From Ottelia alismoides (taxonomy: Eukaryota > Streptophyta > Magnoliopsida > Alismatales > Hydrocharitaceae): a stretch of 64,000 nucleotides of DNA. The translations under genes and the position numbers were made by a program. Within the stretch, counting starts at the first letter, position 1. Every line of letters starts with the position of its first letter. The stretch covers positions 310,001 to 374,000 of the forward strand of contig JAZKJV010009775.1 of NCBI GenBank assembly GCA_037367405.1, in the 5' to 3' direction. This document shows, piece by piece, positions 24,201 through 35,500 of the stretch. The notes beneath the pieces are model-generated. The model made no database searches. It saw only the letters and a list, made by a program, of their open reading frames with translations, and was not told the DNA's origin.

Positions 24201-24770
24201 GAACCCTGAAGAGATAGCAAAAAACGATCCAATCTCGAACGCGAACGAGTATTTCTCCACGTGAAAGAGCACCCAGTAGCATCCAAAATCTAAAAACCGA
24301 GGTCGTCAATCGACATACGAAGAGCCGGCGAAGCCACATCAGAACCACCCAAGAGATTAGGGCGGTCATCGGGGAGAAGAGTAGCGTTGAAGTCACCTCC
24401 CACGAGCCAAAAAGCATCGGCATTGTCCAGCCCAACCAAATCCAGTTCCGCCGCCAGGGGACCCCGCTCCTGACCAGTAGGGCCATATACGTTGGTGAGG
24501 AGCAACGCACATCCATCCGACCGACGCCTGAGGAGCACAGAGAGGGATGAGTCTAATTTCGTAACCGCCAAGAGATCAAAAGAGTCCACCTTCCATCCAG
24601 TAAGCAGGCCCCCAGAGGCTCCAACCGCAGCAATCTCGGCAAAATCGAATTTGCCATTCCCGCCTAGAGCCCGACAAAGATGCAAACAAGGACTGGAGGC
24701 TTTCGTCTCCTGAAGAAAGAAGATATCAGCCAAAGATGAATCCACCAACTTTGAGAAGGTTTGATATTGA
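21207..24770 (-). mobile_element. L1-type LINE (L1-1), 5'-truncated, dead
   Basis: This is a minus-strand LINE ending in a poly(A) tail (T run at 21207-21216). From 24770 downward it encodes an AP endonuclease (LADIFFLQETKAS near 24720, LVGGDFNATLLPDDRPN near 24390, RSRLDRFLLS near 24230, HSDHTPILW near 24150). Reverse transcriptase follows (GLNAEGSPGSDGFPILFYKEFW near 23480, PIALSNGLYPIIAKTLANR near 23260, GIRQGCPMAPLIF near 22900, intact LQYADDTLVLL near 22760, LPINYLGLPL near 22560). The C-terminus carries a zinc-binding zf-RVT region (HAHNEDAEHIFLTC near 21540). ORF1 is absent. Stops and frameshifts occur at about 24290, 23900, 23060 and 22440. No target duplication could be assigned, and the 5' end borders mitochondrial-like DNA. 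Confidence 0.9.
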
Positions 24771-26130
<1,360 letters not shown>

Positions 26131-26199
26131 AGCGAGGTCATAAGACCATGTTGTAATACCATGTTGTGGATTGTACTGGAGTATTCTTGTTGTAATACC

Positions 26200-26401
26200 A
26201 TGTTGTATTTTTTTCTTCTGTAGATAGCACCTTTATCTCTCATCCCAATTAGGTTCAATGGCTCGATAGCTACACCAATTAATCTGCTCGTTGGCAAGCT
26301 AAACAGTTCAAAAATGGTAATCCCAACTGTGGAGCTACTGCTCACCTTAATTGAAGTTGTTGTCCAACTAGTTGGTGTCCTTTGACTACTAATATATGAT
26401 T
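26200..26401 (+). repeat. Dispersed repeat, copy 2 of 2
   Basis: This matches 10367-10580 in the same orientation (see that entry). Immediately before it, TTGTAATACCATGTTGT is repeated at 26152-26168 and 26190-26206. Confidence 0.75.
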
Positions 26402-26413
26402 GGGACTGTTGTA

Positions 26414-26540
26414 CAAGGCGCACATCGGTACCGTCAGGCGCATAGCAACGTCGTCAGGCACACACAACGCCGCCAGGCGTACAACAATGCTGCTAGGCGT
26501 ACAGCAACATCGCCAGGCGCACACCAGTACCGCTAGGACC
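26414..26540 (+). repeat. Minisatellite, about 19-20-bp units
   Basis: Six imperfect units of the form CGCCRGGCGYACARCAAY follow one another, for example CGCCAGGCGTACAACAAT then GCTAGGCGTACAGCAAC. The array lies upstream of the copia C gag start, in what should be the element's leader. Confidence 0.7.
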
Positions 26541-26873
26541 TCCCACCGAGGGGGTCGCCAGCCCTGCAGCACCTCCTTCGAGGATCATTGGTGCTGCCAA
26601 TACTTGTCTGAACCCCCAAAAGGTTGTTACTAGACCAGCAGCACCTCCCACAGAGGTCACCAACGCCGCCAGCCCACCAGGAACCCTCCATAGGTGTCAT
26701 AGACCAGGCTTTGGATGTCCAAACGTGTCTTAGACCACTGCCATGACTCTTGATCTATTGTTCGTTGAGGTTACATCCCTTCTTCACAGGCAAACGTGAG
26801 GACTAGGGCATTTTTTAGCCCTTGTATGCATCCTTAGTTGATCATAGGATCTCCTTTCTTTCTTAAAACCACC

Positions 26874-28436
26874 ATGGCACCTCCTTCTACCAAGGCAAAG
26901 CCCTTGGCTACGAATATTATGGCACAAGGCACCACTATCAAACTCAAGGGCACAAAAAATTGTGTGCTATGGTCTCGATCTTTTATGGTGTTCATTGGCG
27001 GTCAGAGAAAACTCAAAATCTTGACTAAATATCCTTTAGATGAAAAGGACAAAGAGTACAACAGCTAGTAGACAGAAAACTACCTGGTTATCAACTGGAT
27101 GACCAACAGTGTTGAGGTTCACATTGCCCCAAATCTTCTCTATAAAAACATGGTCAAGGAGATATGGGAAGATCTTGAGCAGACATACCCCAAGACAAAG
27201 ATGAAGTCACGACTTGCAGACATTTACAGCTCGATCTGATCGACATCTCATTGTGATTCCAATGTTATTGAGTATTACAGGTATCTCTCCAGCATGTATG
27301 AGGAGATTGTGATATTTCAACCCTCATGTTGTACCAAACAAGTACAAGAGCGTTCTGACTGCCAGGTATATCGTTTTCTTGATGGCTTGCATTCCAGGTA
27401 CCAGGCAGCGAAGGAGCAATTTCTTATATCAGATACACTACCAACGATGAAGGTAATTTTTGACCGATTTTAAGAACTGGAGACATCTGCTGCCTGACCT
27501 CCTACCTTATCTTCAACAGAGAGCTCTGCACACATAGGCTCATCTGGGAGAGGGGGCAGATACGGCTTTCGAGGACGACGTGGCTGTGACTCAGGTGGTG
27601 GCCGTGGACGAGACTCTGGATGAGGACGCAACTTTGACTGTGGTCGTGGGTGAGACTTTGCTACTCCATGCACTTACTGTGGTCGGTGGAACCACCCGTC
27701 TGAAAGATATTGGCAGAAGTTTGGTGTGCCTCCTTATCACACAAATAATGCCAGTGAGGATGCCTATGATATAGAAGAGGTATCGTCTACAGTAATCTCC
27801 AGTGGCAAGACAGCCCATCTCAATGGTGCAGATTACTACTGCCTGATGCAGATTCTTCAAACTCCCAGGCCTACTACATTCGGTGACACTATCACTGCTG
27901 CTCTGGCTACTCCTTCAGGTATAGTAGCTAACTCTGCCATCACTCATGCACCGCCTTGGATTATTAATTATGGCACCTCTACTCATCTAACTGGAAAAGG
28001 TAGTATGCTAACCTCCTCCGTACCATCTTTATCCGTAAAGTCAGTTCGAGTCTTTAATGGGACTCACTTACCTGTTACTGTTGTCCAGACAATGGAGTTC
28101 TCTTCCAAGCTTAGAATTTCTAGGGTCCACTATGCTCCTAATTTCCCTCTTAACTTACTGTACGTTCATAAGATTTGTGTTGAGCTTAATTGTCACATGA
28201 TATTTGATGAGTTTTGTTGCTATTTTCAAGACATCCGAACTAGGCAGATTTTTTGTGGAGGTCATGAGAAGAACATCCTATATTATCTTGGCATACCCTC
28301 GGACTCCAAATTTGTCGGTGTTGTGTCATCTCTGAAGACCCGATCCTATGGCACCTACGCCTTGTGCTTCCCTCAGCCAAGGCCATCTCCATGATGTTTT
28401 ATGAACTCTCTACTCTGAAGCTCTTTCAGTGCGAGG
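26874..28436 (+). pseudogene. Copia C gag and protease
   Basis: The start codon at 26874 lies in a strong context (ACCACCATGG). The UBN2-type gag follows (IKLKGTKNCVLWSRSFMVF, then LLYKNMVKEIWEDLEQTY). A zinc-knuckle relic CTYCGRWNHPSERYW near 27670 has lost its last Cys. The protease box reads WIINYGTSTHLTG near 27960, where the family has D-S-G-A, so the catalytic Asp is lost. Stops are present at 27067-27072, 27238 and near 27470. The frame reaches STLKLFQCEA at 28436, where organelle DNA is inserted. Confidence 0.82.
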
Positions 28437-29235
28437 CGCGTGCTTAGTCGCGACTGCGATAAGCGAGAGCAAAAAGCTAATTCTGAGGGAGCCAAGAGAG
28501 AGTCCAAAGGGATGAAGGAGCAAAGAAAGGCGCAGCAAAGACAGTTACAGATGTACGAGGTCGGGTGGTTTCTTGGTCCTCCGCCGGTACTTCTGGATTC
28601 AAAGGCACAAGAAGGGGGACACCCTTTGCCGCTCAAGCTACAGTAATAAACGCTATTCGTACTGTGGTGGATCAGGGTATGCAACGAGCAGAAGTTATGA
28701 TAAAGGGCCCCGGTCTCGGAAGAGATGCTGCATTACGAGCTATTCGTAGAAGTGGGATATAAGCAGGGTGGTTTATAATATTCGCGTCTGAATAGTCATT
28801 TCGGTTCTCAAGTCTATCGCATGAAAACGACTTTCTTTCCCACTTGATGACTGACTTCCGAAATATCTGGTTGTTAGTTCCACTAGTTCGACAGGATGGG
28901 AAAGCAAGCACTCTCATACTTCTCCAGTCCCTTGAAGAAAGCACTTGATGAGAGCCAGGATGAGACTGCTTTCAGTGATGAAGACTGACTTCCAACTAGT
29001 ATATAAAAGCTCCGGTCAAACCAGTGAGAAGTAGGCTCCTAGCTTCGGGGATCAAGATTGCCAGAACGCACCATCCAAGCACGAAAAATGAAAGAGGCCT
29101 CGTCATACCGAAAAGTGCGAACAGCAATTCGCCCTAATCACAGAGGAAATCTCTGCACCCGTAGAAATGACTACCCAACCGCTACCAACCCGAGATAGAG
29201 GACCTGCAAGAAAACAGGAACATCATCGGGCGCAT
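28437..29235 (+). other. Organelle-DNA mosaic inserted in copia C
   Basis: About 800 bp of foreign DNA splits copia C between the codons for QCEA and for ELREHHRASF, which are adjacent in the family (CE.C.LGKHHRASF pattern). The centre (28565-28761) is plastid rps11. The flanks (28440-28560 and 28765-29230) are not plastid genes that I recognise and look like plant mitochondrial spacer. There is no target duplication; both ends share GCGC (28434-28437 region and 29231-29234 region), which suggests end-joining at microhomology. Confidence 0.6.
28565..28761 (+). pseudogene. rps11: Plastid rps11 fragment
   Basis: The plus strand encodes about 65 residues of plastid ribosomal protein S11, a platform protein of the 30S subunit: [20 protein letters not shown], then [16 protein letters not shown] and [20 protein letters not shown]. 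The normal protein is about 138 residues, so the N-terminal third and the last third are missing. The frame stops right after SGI at 28761. The motif is that of the plastid gene rather than the mitochondrial rps11. Confidence 0.92.
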
Positions 29236-29460
29236 GAGTTAAGGGAACATCATCGAGCTTCGTTTCATGTTCGTACTAAGTCCCGTAGTACTACTCTTTC
29301 CATCTTGTTCATTACGATGTTAGGGGACCTTGTCCGGTCCAAAACATTAAGTGGTCATCACTATTTTACAGTCTTCGTTGATTATTATAGTAGATCTTCC
29401 TGAGTGTATCTAATAAAGGAGAGTTTGTAGGTTTATAAGATTATCAGAAATTTCTGGTTT
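29236..29460 (+). pseudogene. Copia C integrase start
   Basis: The plus strand reads ELREHHRASFHVRTKSRST and then SKTLSGHHYFTVFVDYYSRS, the pre-integrase end and the first part of the integrase core (the family has D-D-Y-S-R; here the first D is kept and the second is Y). A stop follows near 29402. The frame is cut by LINE sequence at about 29462. Confidence 0.8.
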
Positions 29461-29461
29461 A

Positions 29462-29690
29462 TCATGGCTTAACATTCAGAATCATCAGAGCTTTTGGATT
29501 CTCTCTTTTCAACTAAGATAGACCAAATTCAGAGTTTTTTTCTGCTAGTTGTGGTTTGGGCAATCTGGCTAGCTAGAAATGGGGTTATTTTTGCGTCCGT
29601 TCACTTTTATCTGCAAAATGTAATCAATCATGCCAATACTCCCCTCGAGTCATGGTCGTTGTATTTCCCTTTAATCTTTTAAAGGGAGAG
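29462..29690 (+). mobile_element. L1 C-terminal fragment
   Basis: The plus strand encodes VVWAIWLARNGVIFASVHFY followed by LQNVINHANTPLESW, the end of an L1 ORF2 after the zf-RVT region. No poly(A) tail follows; instead an RTE 3' end begins at about 29697. The join may be a recombination scar. Confidence 0.6.
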
Positions 29691-29696
29691 GGTTGG

Positions 29697-29952
29697 TATG
29701 TTGAGCCGGTGGTTTGGTCATTTGCAAAGAAGAACAACCGATGCACCAGTTTGGAGATGCGAGTGTTGGGATGTTGAGCCAGCTAAGAGAGGGCAAGGAT
29801 GGCCTAAGTGTTGGAAAGAGACTATACGAAGGGATCTTAGTTTTTTGGATATAAGCTCGAGATTGACCCAAGATAGATCTGATTGGAGGCAAAGAATCCA
29901 TGTAGTCGACCCTACTTAATTGTGGGGAAAAGGCCTTGTTGTTGTTGTTGTT
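29697..29952 (+). mobile_element. RTE LINE 3' end with (TTG)n tail
   Basis: This is about 255 bp from the end of the same RTE family as 12136-14835. The plus strand encodes [20 protein letters not shown] and RRDLSFLDISSRLTQDRSDW, and the DNA ends in GGCCTTGTTGTTGTTGTTG at 29932-29952. It is a severe 5' truncation, as is common for RTE copies. A target duplication was not identified. Confidence 0.88.
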
Positions 29953-31230
29953 AACTGCGGCAGACACTTTTGTGTGTTTCCCCCTTTTCTACCTCAAACA
30001 AAAGACTAGACACTCTCCCAACTTAATGTCAAGAATGGCTTTCTATATCGAAACCTACAGGAGGAAGTCTATATGCAGCAGCCACATGGGTTTGTTGCTG
30101 AGGAGGAGTGTCAAAAGATATTTAGACTTCATAATATTAGTTATGACCTTAAGCAGAGTCCCAAAAGCATGATTCCAGAAGCTCTCTAATCTAATATAGC
30201 AGCAAGGTTTTAAGAGATCGAATGTATAGATCACTCGATCTTTGTGCACAGATCATCATGAGGTATTGCCCTCATTCGGATCTTGATTGACGACATTATT
30301 ATTACAGGAAATGATTTGCTAAGATCAGTAAGCCTATGAGTTCCTTAGATAGTAGTTTATCACTAAGGACCTTGGAGGACTATGAAACTTTCTTGGGCTT
30401 GAATTTGCCAAGAATCATAGAGGTTTTCTCAAGACTCATAGGAAGTATGTTACAGATATCCTTCTAAAGATTGGGATTGCATATTGCAGTCCCGACGCTA
30501 TTCCTATGGACCCCAGCATGAAGTATGATGATGATACAGATGAGGTGGACAAGAGGAGACGGATGGAGCTCATGGGAAGCTTCTCTATATGACTATCACC
30601 AGGCCAGATATCGCCTTTACAGTAAGCAAAGTCATCCGATTTATGGAGCAACCACATTAAGTTAACATGGTTGCAGTCTTCATGATCCAAAGGTATATGA
30701 AGTCTTCTCAGGCAAAGGGTTGCTATTCAGCAAAGGAACATCTCTTACTATCACAACCCGTACAGATGATAACTATGCAAAATAAAAAAAAAAGACAGGA
30801 AGTCTGCCTCTGGATTTGTAGTGTATTGAGAGCTCATTCGTCTCATGGAAAAGCAAGAAGTAAACTGCTCTTGCTAGGTCAAGTGTTGAATCTAGATACA
30901 GATCCATGGTGTAGGGAAGCACTGAGATGATGTGGGTTAGCTCAATTTTAACGGACCTAGCTATTGGCGCACCTCTTCCCATGTAGCTTCTATGTGATAA
31001 TCAAGCCGCATTATTCATTACCAACAATCCAGCTTTCCATGAGGGACCAAACATATCGAGGTAGATTGCTACTACACTAGAGACATGATACATAAAGGCT
31101 TCATCTCTATTTCCTACGCTAACTCAAGGGAACAAACATCATACATTTTCACAAAGGCTTTAGTGTGGGGGACTTTCCAGAAGTGTTCTTCCAAGATGAG
31201 CATGATAGATATACCCTACTTGATGGGTAG
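29953..31230 (+). pseudogene. Copia C reverse transcriptase and RNase H
   Basis: The plus strand, in several frames, gives QLNVKNGFLYRNLQEEVYM near 30030, the YVDD equivalent as LIDDIII near 30280, FLGLEFAKNHRGF near 30400, DPSMKYDDDTDEVDKRRR near 30510 and the RNase H parts LLCDNQAALFITNNPAFHE near 30990. Stops and indels are frequent and the ADADYAGC part of RNase H is largely lost near 30760. The frame ends at the 3' LTR. Confidence 0.8.
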
Positions 31231-31356
31231 TGTTATAGAAAATAGTATGTACATAGTTGCCATATCCTCTCTTTCCATTTTTCTCAATGGTTATTTACCC
31301 TCTAGGGTTCTCTTTATAAAGGAGCCCCATAAAGAAATCATTCATTTCTTTCTACA
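31231..31356 (+). repeat. Copia C 3' LTR, about 126 bp
   Basis: The segment runs from TGTTATAGAAAATAG to TTCTTTCTACA with a TATA-like CTTTATAAAGG near 31312. Its short length and layout match the 143-bp LTRs of copia A and the 139-bp LTR of copia D. The 3' boundary is the last CA before the SINE target duplication and is an inference. Confidence 0.65.
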
Positions 31357-31376
31357 ATAATTGAATAGATCTAAAA

Positions 31377-31557
31377 AAATGTACTAAGCCTTCTCCCACT
31401 ATAAGTAGATGGATTCTTGCTCAAATCTATGTTGAAAGATTCGACTATTTTTTACGTTGGACGTCGACTACCCAACGCAACCCTTGCAAGAGTGGGATTT
31501 GAACCCTGGTCTTTTGTGTGGTAGACACACTGTACTACCACTAGACCATTAAGTGGG
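31377..31557 (-). mobile_element. tRNA-derived SINE
   Basis: On the minus strand, starting at 31557, an internal RNA polymerase III promoter is visible: box A TGGTCTAGTGG (31548-31538) and box B GGTTCAAATCC (31505-31495), 32 bp apart. About 120 bp of tRNA-unrelated body follow, and the element ends in a short T run (31377 region). It is flanked by a 23-24-bp direct repeat, ACAATAATTGAATAGATC at 31354 and ACAATAACTGAATAGATC at 31559, with one mismatch. Small size, boxes A and B and long target duplications define a SINE mobilised by LINE machinery. Confidence 0.8.
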
Positions 31558-31599
31558 TACAATAACTGAATAGATCTAAAAACAAAAAAAGTGGAAACG

Positions 31600-32585
31600 A
31601 GGACTTTGAGGATGGGATGGTGGTGATTAGATGTTGTAGTGAGGTAGTGGTGACCAAAGGCAACGTGACATGTGCCTAAAGGTGGCAACGAGGACTTTAA
31701 GGAGGAGACATCGAGGTCAGGAGGTGGAGGTGCCCGGAAGGGTGATGTTTTTTCTTGTCAAACAGTAGAGGTTGATGGTCGGGAGAGGGGGAGAAAACCT
31801 TCTTAATATGGGTCATGTGCAAAGCACTTGACCCACTTAAGCATCAGAACGCCTCGAGAAGCGCCTCAGGCTGCCTCGCAATACCTCAGGGTTTCGAGGC
31901 ACTCGCCTCTCAGAACCCAGCTAAGGCGGACATCTCGTGGATATTTCAACTCGCCTCGATGAGTGTTTTTCATGCTATGGTTATTAGTCGACTGGACTTT
32001 GTCCTTAGTCAATGGAACCAGAACTTAAAGAAGGAATTGATTTAATTGAGTAGATTTTATCTTTTGGCTCTTTTATAAAGTATCTATAAGAAACAGGATT
32101 TATCTATAAAGAGTCTTCTAGTAATCATCGTCTTCTGCTTCGTCATCTAACTTCACATTAGAAGAATCAGCATATAATAGAAATCACCATTAGAGTCGTG
32201 ATGGAATAATGTAATCAAGAATCAATTCAATCGTGATGATTAATCTTGCAAAGCAGTAATAATATTATATTTGTGAGCAACGCAAATCACATTATCAAAA
32301 TCATTACAAGGGCTAGAGAACTAATAGTTGAGGCAGCGTCCCCAAGTGGTGACGATGTGGATGAATGGTCGATAGTTGGCAAATGCATGGTGGGGATGAG
32401 ATGGTAAGGTTAAGGCTAACGTGGGGTGGGGATGAGGTGGTAAGGTTAAGGTTTCAAACGGAGACTATAACCAAGAACTACGGAGATGCCTGGATACTAT
32501 GCAGAAATAGGAATGAATTTATAATCAAAAGAGATAATCTGTAGTCCTCTATATAGTGAGACAATTGGTTTAAGTACATAGAGAA
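31600..32585. other. Non-coding spacer
   Basis: No gene is visible. At 31830-31950 CCTC(A/G)GG..CGCCTC words recur several times, perhaps part of an unknown repeat. At 32390-32460 the string GGTGGGGATGAG.TGGTAAGGTTAAGG is repeated twice. Confidence 0.4.
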
Positions 32586-35500
32586 CGGACGAACAAGAAA
32601 ATCTATGGACGAGCTTCATGATCGCTCTAATGCTATTGCGCGGGTTCAGGGCGAGGATAAAAAGCGTTGTATTGAATGGCGTCAACGCTCTAAGGAAAAA
32701 TGGATCAAAGAAGGCGATACCAACACGTCCTTCTTCCATCGGGCGGCTAGTAACCGTAGGCGCTTTAATTATATTCAGTCTATCTCCATCAATGATGAAG
32801 TGTTCTCGGGTGATCGTGAGATGGGTATTGCCATCACTGACCAATTCAGACGTTCTTCTACTGCTCTCCCTTCTCGGCGGTGGCGCTGGCTCGGGGAGGG
32901 GGCTCCACGGGTGTCGGACGCGGACTCCTCTCTTCTGACTCGCCCTATCTCCATGGCGGAGATTAAGACTGCTGTGTGGGGCCTGAATAGTGACTCCTCC
33001 CCAGGTCCGGACGGTTTTCCCATCGCCTTTTATAGGGATTTCTGGGATGTGGTCTCGGGGGACGTCCTCGCGGTGGTCTCCGAGTTTTGTTCTGGCAACC
33101 ATGGCTTTGATCGTATCAACAGGGCTCACGTCGTGCTTATTCCTAAGAAAACCCCCGCTCTTCGCTTCGACGACTTTCGTCCTATTGCCGTCTCCAATGC
33201 TATTTATCTCATTGTGGCTAAAACCTTGGCCAACCGGTTATCGCAGATCTTAGATGGCCTCATCTCGCCGGTCCAAGGTGCGTTTATTAAAGGTAGACAT
33301 ATTGCGGATTGTATCCTTGTTGCGTCGGAAATTGTGGTTGATTGGAAGAGGGAGAAAAAAAGGGAATTCTATGGAAGATCAACTTTGCTAAAGCTTACGG
33401 CTCGATTGATTGGCGCTTCCTATGGTCTGCTCTACATCGGCGGGATTCCCGAATGTTTGGATTTCTTGGATGCGCAGATGTATCTCCACGGTCTCTCTTT
33501 CTGTGCTTATCAACGGCCGTCCGGTTGGCGGGTCCTTTCAGCCGCGCAGGGGGGTTCGTCAAGGTTGCCCCTTGGCTCCTTTGCTCTTCGTTCTTGCCTC
33601 GGATGTCTTGTCACGGATGGTGCACGGCGTCATTGATGCTGGTCTCACGTCGGGTTTTCGGAAGGGAGGTTTAATGCGTGCATATTATCCACTTCGCGAA
33701 CGACACAATTTGCTTCATCTAGGGATGAGCATGGCCGGGCCTGGGCCGGGCCATACAGGGCCCAGGCCCAGGCCCATTTATAATTATGGGCTTTGGGCCG
33801 GGCCTGGGCCCACTAATTTTTTTTTTGAAGGCCCAAGCCCAAGCCCAGCCCATTTGTTATGGGTCGGGCCTGGGCCGGGCCGGCCCATGGGCCATAATAT
33901 CTCAAAAATAAATAGGCCTTATACTGACCCAAAACTTATGAGGCTAGACTTGGCGGGCCCATATACTTGGCGCACCCTCATTTGATTATTTTTATTGTAA
34001 TCTTCATTATGAACATATCCAAATAATAGAGAGTTTGATAGTTATCCTATTTTTTTGGATGGATTTGGTCATATGTATGATTCTATAGTACCATACCTAT
34101 TATCTCTGGCAAAATATTTCTAACTTTCTTGCGTTAAAATATAAGCAAACACCAAAAGAGAAACCCCGGATGTTCTTTCACATGAACACAACAAACACAC
34201 ACCAGTGTTTGGTCGATAATGGGAGTAGGGAGAGATCTAGTAACATGTTGGTCGATAATGGCATAAAAACCTTATTGACAGTATGATATTTTTTCTGGCA
34301 AATTGTGATTTCAGTTAGAAATTCGAAGTACGCTAGAAATTTTACCAAAGCAATCATACGAAATATAATATGATATTTTTTCTGGCAAATTGTGATTTCA
34401 GGTATCACTTCCCAGAAGCACCATTGACCCCCAAAAAAACTTGAAATATGAAGAAAAACTTAGAAAACCCGTCGGATTGAGTGGCTGATCGAGAGAACAT
34501 AACCCTGGGATGATAATGGGGAAAGCACGGTTGTAATCCAAGCGAAAGAAGTGTTGAATATATTACCAACGAAGTCAAGAAAATTACTTGAAAATTACAA
34601 AGCGATCAGGTGAGACAATCCATGAGATGGAACACAGATACAACCACCATGTGAGAAGAAGTCAAAAAGTCGAATACTCCAAATTCGATCGCGACTGGAA
34701 TAACCCAACTCGAGATTTGGCGTAAAATCAACGGAAGACCGGGGATATGCAAACAGAACATCCAGATCTGATCAAAAGGAGACGAATTATGGGGCATCTG
34801 GTGCCTTATCTTCGGGTAGAGAAAGCGGAGAGCACGTGAAAGCCAACAGAGAAAAGAGAAGAAAAGTGAAAGCTTACGAGACACGGAGAGAGTACCCAAA
34901 TCTTCTTTCTCCTCCTCCTCTTCTTTGGCCTCTGCTTCTTCCTTCCTTCGTCCCGCGATGTGATTCCGTGGTGTAGATTTGGGGGAGTGGGGACCGGGGG
35001 GGGGGGGGGGAAGGCAGCCGCAGCCCGTAGGTGTGCGGAGACCGGGCCTTGCGGCGTCGCGGCTGGGAGGGAAAGAGGGAAGGGAGTCCCGTGGGGTGCC
35101 CTAGCCGCGGGGGGAGGGTTTGGGTTTCTCGAGTGGGAGGGAAACTGGGAGGCCCGTGGGGTGCCCTAGCCTCCAGGCTCCAGCGGCTAAGTGTGGGAAA
35201 AACACTGACTAAGGCCCGCCAAAGGGTATTTCGGGCCTCATAATGGGCTTATTTGTGGGCTATGTGGGCCGGGCTAATGGGCCTATCTATGGGCCGGGCT
35301 ATCGGGCCTAATGGGCTGGGCCGGGCTAAGCCCAAGCCCGGCCCAATTATATAATGGGCCTACATCTTCGGCCCAAGCCCGGCCCATAAATAATTCGGGC
35401 TCGGGCCGGGCCGGGCTATGCGGGCCGGGCTTCGGGCTGGGCTGGGCCGGCCCAGCCCAATGCTCATCCCTAGCTTCATCGAGGGGGGCTCCGACGTGGT

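Larger units (their letters stand above)
26838..31356 (+). mobile_element. Ty1/copia element C, decayed and interrupted
   Basis: Plus-strand copia domains occur in order: gag (26874 on), protease and pre-integrase to about 28436, start of integrase (29236-29460), reverse transcriptase from about 29955, RNase H to 31200, and a 3' LTR at 31231-31356. The element has many stops. It is interrupted by an organelle-DNA block (28437-29235) and by LINE fragments (29462-29952), the latter also replacing part of integrase and the start of reverse transcriptase. A 5' LTR and primer site were not found. Confidence 0.87.

Noticed and set aside
31495..31548. tRNA gene
   Set aside because: Boxes A and B are present, but the acceptor stem does not pair and the unit has a long non-tRNA body and target duplications, so it is a SINE.
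32497..33129. 210-codon minus-strand frame
   Set aside because: It is the antisense shadow of the L1-2 reverse transcriptase, whose motifs are on the plus strand.
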